Source: Sneathiella sedimenti
GTDB lineage: Bacteria > Pseudomonadota > Alphaproteobacteria > Sneathiellales > Sneathiellaceae
NCBI RefSeq assembly: GCF_017313765.1
Contig: NZ_JAFLNC010000005.1
Span: 186,001 to 250,000 of the forward strand
Direction: 5' to 3'
Length of the DNA stretch: 64,000 bases
Part shown: piece by piece, positions 62,246 through 64,000 of the stretch
Position numbering within the stretch: position 1 is the first letter of the stretch
Layout: each line of letters starts with the position of its first letter
Program-made: the position numbers and the translations under genes
Notes under the pieces: model-generated
Told to the model about the DNA's origin: nothing
Seen by the model: the letters and a program-made list of their open reading frames with translations, nothing else
Database searches by the model: none

Positions 62246-63004
62246 TCAAATTGACGTGGCGACAATCGGCCAGAAATCAGCCGCCTTTAAACTCGCGCCA
62301 CCAACAAGTGCGCCATCCACATTCTCGACGGCCATCAGTTCCTCGGCATTGCTGCCCTTGACCGAGCCGCCATACAGGACGCGCACCTGAGCCGAATCAC
62401 TCATCAGCGCGGCCAACTCTTCCCGGATATGGGCATGGACAGTCGCGACGTCCAGAGGGGTCGGCGTCTTTCCTGTTCCGATGGCCCAGACAGGTTCATA
62501 GGCGATCACAGTGTTTGATGCGGTCGCCCCATTCGGCAGGGAGTTCCTGACCTGGTCGCTGATCACATCAAGGGTTTTATCGGCCTCACGCTCTGCCAGC
62601 GTCTCGCCGACACAGACGATCGCGATCAACCCGCCGCGATGTGCAGCCTCCGCCTTAGCCTTGACTACGGCATTGGACTCGCCATGATCCGCCCGACGTT
62701 CCGAATGTCCGACAATGCAATAGTTTGCCCCCGCATCTTTCAGCATTTCCGCCGCGATGTCCCCCGTATGCGCGCCGCTGTCATTCGCATGGCAGTCCTG
62801 GCCGCCGATCTGCACCGAACTATTCTCCGCAGCCGATGCCATTTCGCGAACAAGGGTCGCCGGAGGGCAAATCAAGATATCGCATTTCGGTGCAGTATGA
62901 TCTTTGGCAAGCGCCACCAGTTCTTTTAATTCACTCGTAGCCGCTGTCGCCAGGCCATTCATTTTCCAGTTCCCGGCAATCAGCGGGCGTCTTTGATTAG
63001 ACAT
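62246..63004 (-). CDS. tpiA: Triosephosphate isomerase
   Basis: 252 residues. [12 protein letters not shown] (K catalytic), [39 protein letters not shown] (H catalytic), [18 protein letters not shown] (E catalytic and flexible loop) and [36 protein letters not shown]. All key residues are in place. It interconverts glyceraldehyde 3-phosphate and dihydroxyacetone phosphate. It is divergent from the PpiD-type gene, about 206 bp away. Confidence 0.97.
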   Translation of the reverse strand: MSNQRRPLIAGNWKMNGLATAATSELKELVALAKDHTAPKCDILICPPATLVREMASAAENSSVQIGGQDCHANDSGAHTGDIAAEMLKDAGANYCIVGHSERRADHGESNAVVKAKAEAAHRGGLIAIVCVGETLAEREADKTLDVISDQVRNSLPNGATASNTVIAYEPVWAIGTGKTPTPLDVATVHAHIREELAALMSDSAQVRVLYGGSVKGSNAEELMAVENVDGALVGGASLKAADFWPIVATSI

Positions 63005-63210
63005 CTATTTCCCTCAGAATCTTCGCATAAATTAGGACAGATATTGTAAATTCACGTTCGTATGCCATTTTTTAAGCGAGAAAGATACCGCTTTGCAAAA
63101 TTCCATGTTGCCCCGCCCCGTCCTGTACCTATAATCTGGCGCGCTCACGCCGGGCGTCATGAGAGCGGCCGGCGAACTTTATACTAACGGGTTACTGGTA
63201 GACAATTAAT

Positions 63211-64000
63211 ATGCTTCATGCGATGCGAAAAGGAGCCAGCGGATGGCTCGCAAAAGGTTTGTTGCTTCTTCTGGTCGCAAGTTTCGGCGTTTGGGGTATC
63301 GGCGGCGATATGCTCACCAGTTCAGTCGGCAGTAACGTGATCGAGGTCGGCGATACTTCCGTCTCTCTCGGTGAGTTCCAGCGCGACTACCAGCGGAATC
63401 TCAATCTTCTCTCGGCGCGCTTCAATACGCAGCTGACGCAGGAGCAGGCGCGCCAATTCGGGCTGGCACAGATGACGATAAACCAGATTGCCTCCCGCGC
63501 GCTGGTCGATGAAAAGACCAAGTCCCTCGGCCTGAGTGCGGATGACGAGGCTGTGCGCAAGATGATTCAAAGCCAACCCGCGTTTCAAAACCAGTTTCAG
63601 CAGTTTGATCGCTTCATGTTCGAACAATTTCTCGCGCGGAACGGTTACAGCGAAGGTGAGTATATCGAAATTGTCCGCAATGATATTACCGGGAATCAGC
63701 TCTTTGGCACCCTGTCACAGGGTGTGAGCAAGTCGCCGGCGGTTCTGGTCGACACCTTCTATGCCTTTCTCGCAGAGAAACGGACGGCGAAGTATATCGA
63801 CATTCTCGACAGCAGCATCGGGTTCGCCCCTGCCCCGACGGATGAGGAACTTGAAATCCTGATCAAGGAAAACCCGGAGAATTACTCGGCGCCAGAGTAT
63901 CGCAAGGTCAGCTACATCCTGCTGACCCCGGAGACGATTGCGGCAGACACGGAAATTTCCGACGAGGACCTCAAGGCCGAGTATGACGCGCGGAAAAGCG
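63211..64000 (+). CDS. ppiD: PpiD-type periplasmic foldase/peptidyl-prolyl isomerase, cut by window end
   Basis: The 5' 263 codons are present and the frame is open at the edge. MLHAMRKGASGWLAKGLLLLLVASFGVWGIGGDML is the N-terminal cytoplasmic tail and membrane anchor typical of SurN-domain PpiD proteins; then NVIEVGDTSVSLGEFQRDYQRNLNLLSARFNTQLTQEQARQFGLAQMTINQIASRALVDEKTKSLGLSADDEAVRKMI is the SurA_N-like chaperone region. The parvulin domain would follow beyond the window. In alphaproteobacteria ppiD is commonly divergent from tpiA, as here. The ATG at 63223 is an alternative start. Confidence 0.92.
   Translation, partial: MLHAMRKGASGWLAKGLLLLLVASFGVWGIGGDMLTSSVGSNVIEVGDTSVSLGEFQRDYQRNLNLLSARFNTQLTQEQARQFGLAQMTINQIASRALVDEKTKSLGLSADDEAVRKMIQSQPAFQNQFQQFDRFMFEQFLARNGYSEGEYIEIVRNDITGNQLFGTLSQGVSKSPAVLVDTFYAFLAEKRTAKYIDILDSSIGFAPAPTDEELEILIKENPENYSAPEYRKVSYILLTPETIAADTEISDEDLKAEYDARKS

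Overview
The window reads as chromosome of an alphaproteobacterium. Marker blocks are ntrB-ntrC-ntrY-ntrX-trkA-trkH with dat, hfq and hflX, a fused ispDF, pyruvate dehydrogenase with a lipoyl domain on E1-beta, pyrG-kdsA-eno, and tmk-holB-tatD. Protein flavour suggests a marine or environmental lineage near Rhodospirillales/Sneathiellales. That placement is inference; no rRNA gene is present.

Left part (1-15.6 kb) is accessory chromosome. It holds the 3' end of a glycosyltransferase, small unknown genes, a sulfotransferase/TPR-adenylate-cyclase pair, an orphan periplasmic substrate-binding protein facing a 973-residue protein that joins two membrane sensor modules to an MFS transporter, and a copper region. 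The copper region has cueR with a clear MerR-type operator driving a DUF4396 membrane protein and a cytochrome c. Opposite lies a cop operon: a small secreted His/Cys protein, a cupredoxin, the multicopper oxidase CopA split by a -1-type frameshift, and CopB.

Middle (15.75-25.48 kb) is a visibly AT-richer integrated island in the 3' end of a tRNA-Ser(UGA) gene. Its integrase lies next to the tRNA, a 15-bp core repeat marks both ends, and a pair of TACCCAT arm-type repeats at 12-bp spacing lies just inside each end. Cargo includes a Coq7-like di-iron hydroxylase, three lipoproteins, two VPLPA-CTERM secreted proteins, small membrane proteins, a DUF1294 protein, and an AlpA-led operon of small DNA-binding proteins near the integrase. 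Several genes are decayed or frameshifted.

Right part (25.7-64 kb) is dense housekeeping chromosome. It carries envelope genes (mltB, rlpA, dacC), replication and repair genes (tmk, holB, tatD, a metallo-beta-lactamase-fold hydrolase, recX, mazG), the hflX-hfq-dat-trkHA-ntrXYCB-dusB block read on the minus strand, ispDF-pgpA-cinA on plus, then ratA-lipA-lpd-pdhC-pdhB-pdhA on minus, ftsB, a solitary GH24 lysozyme, a methyltransferase, eno-kdsA-pyrG, secG, tpiA, and the start of a PpiD-type foldase running off the end.

Most gene calls rest on recognisable motifs read by eye. No database search was run.
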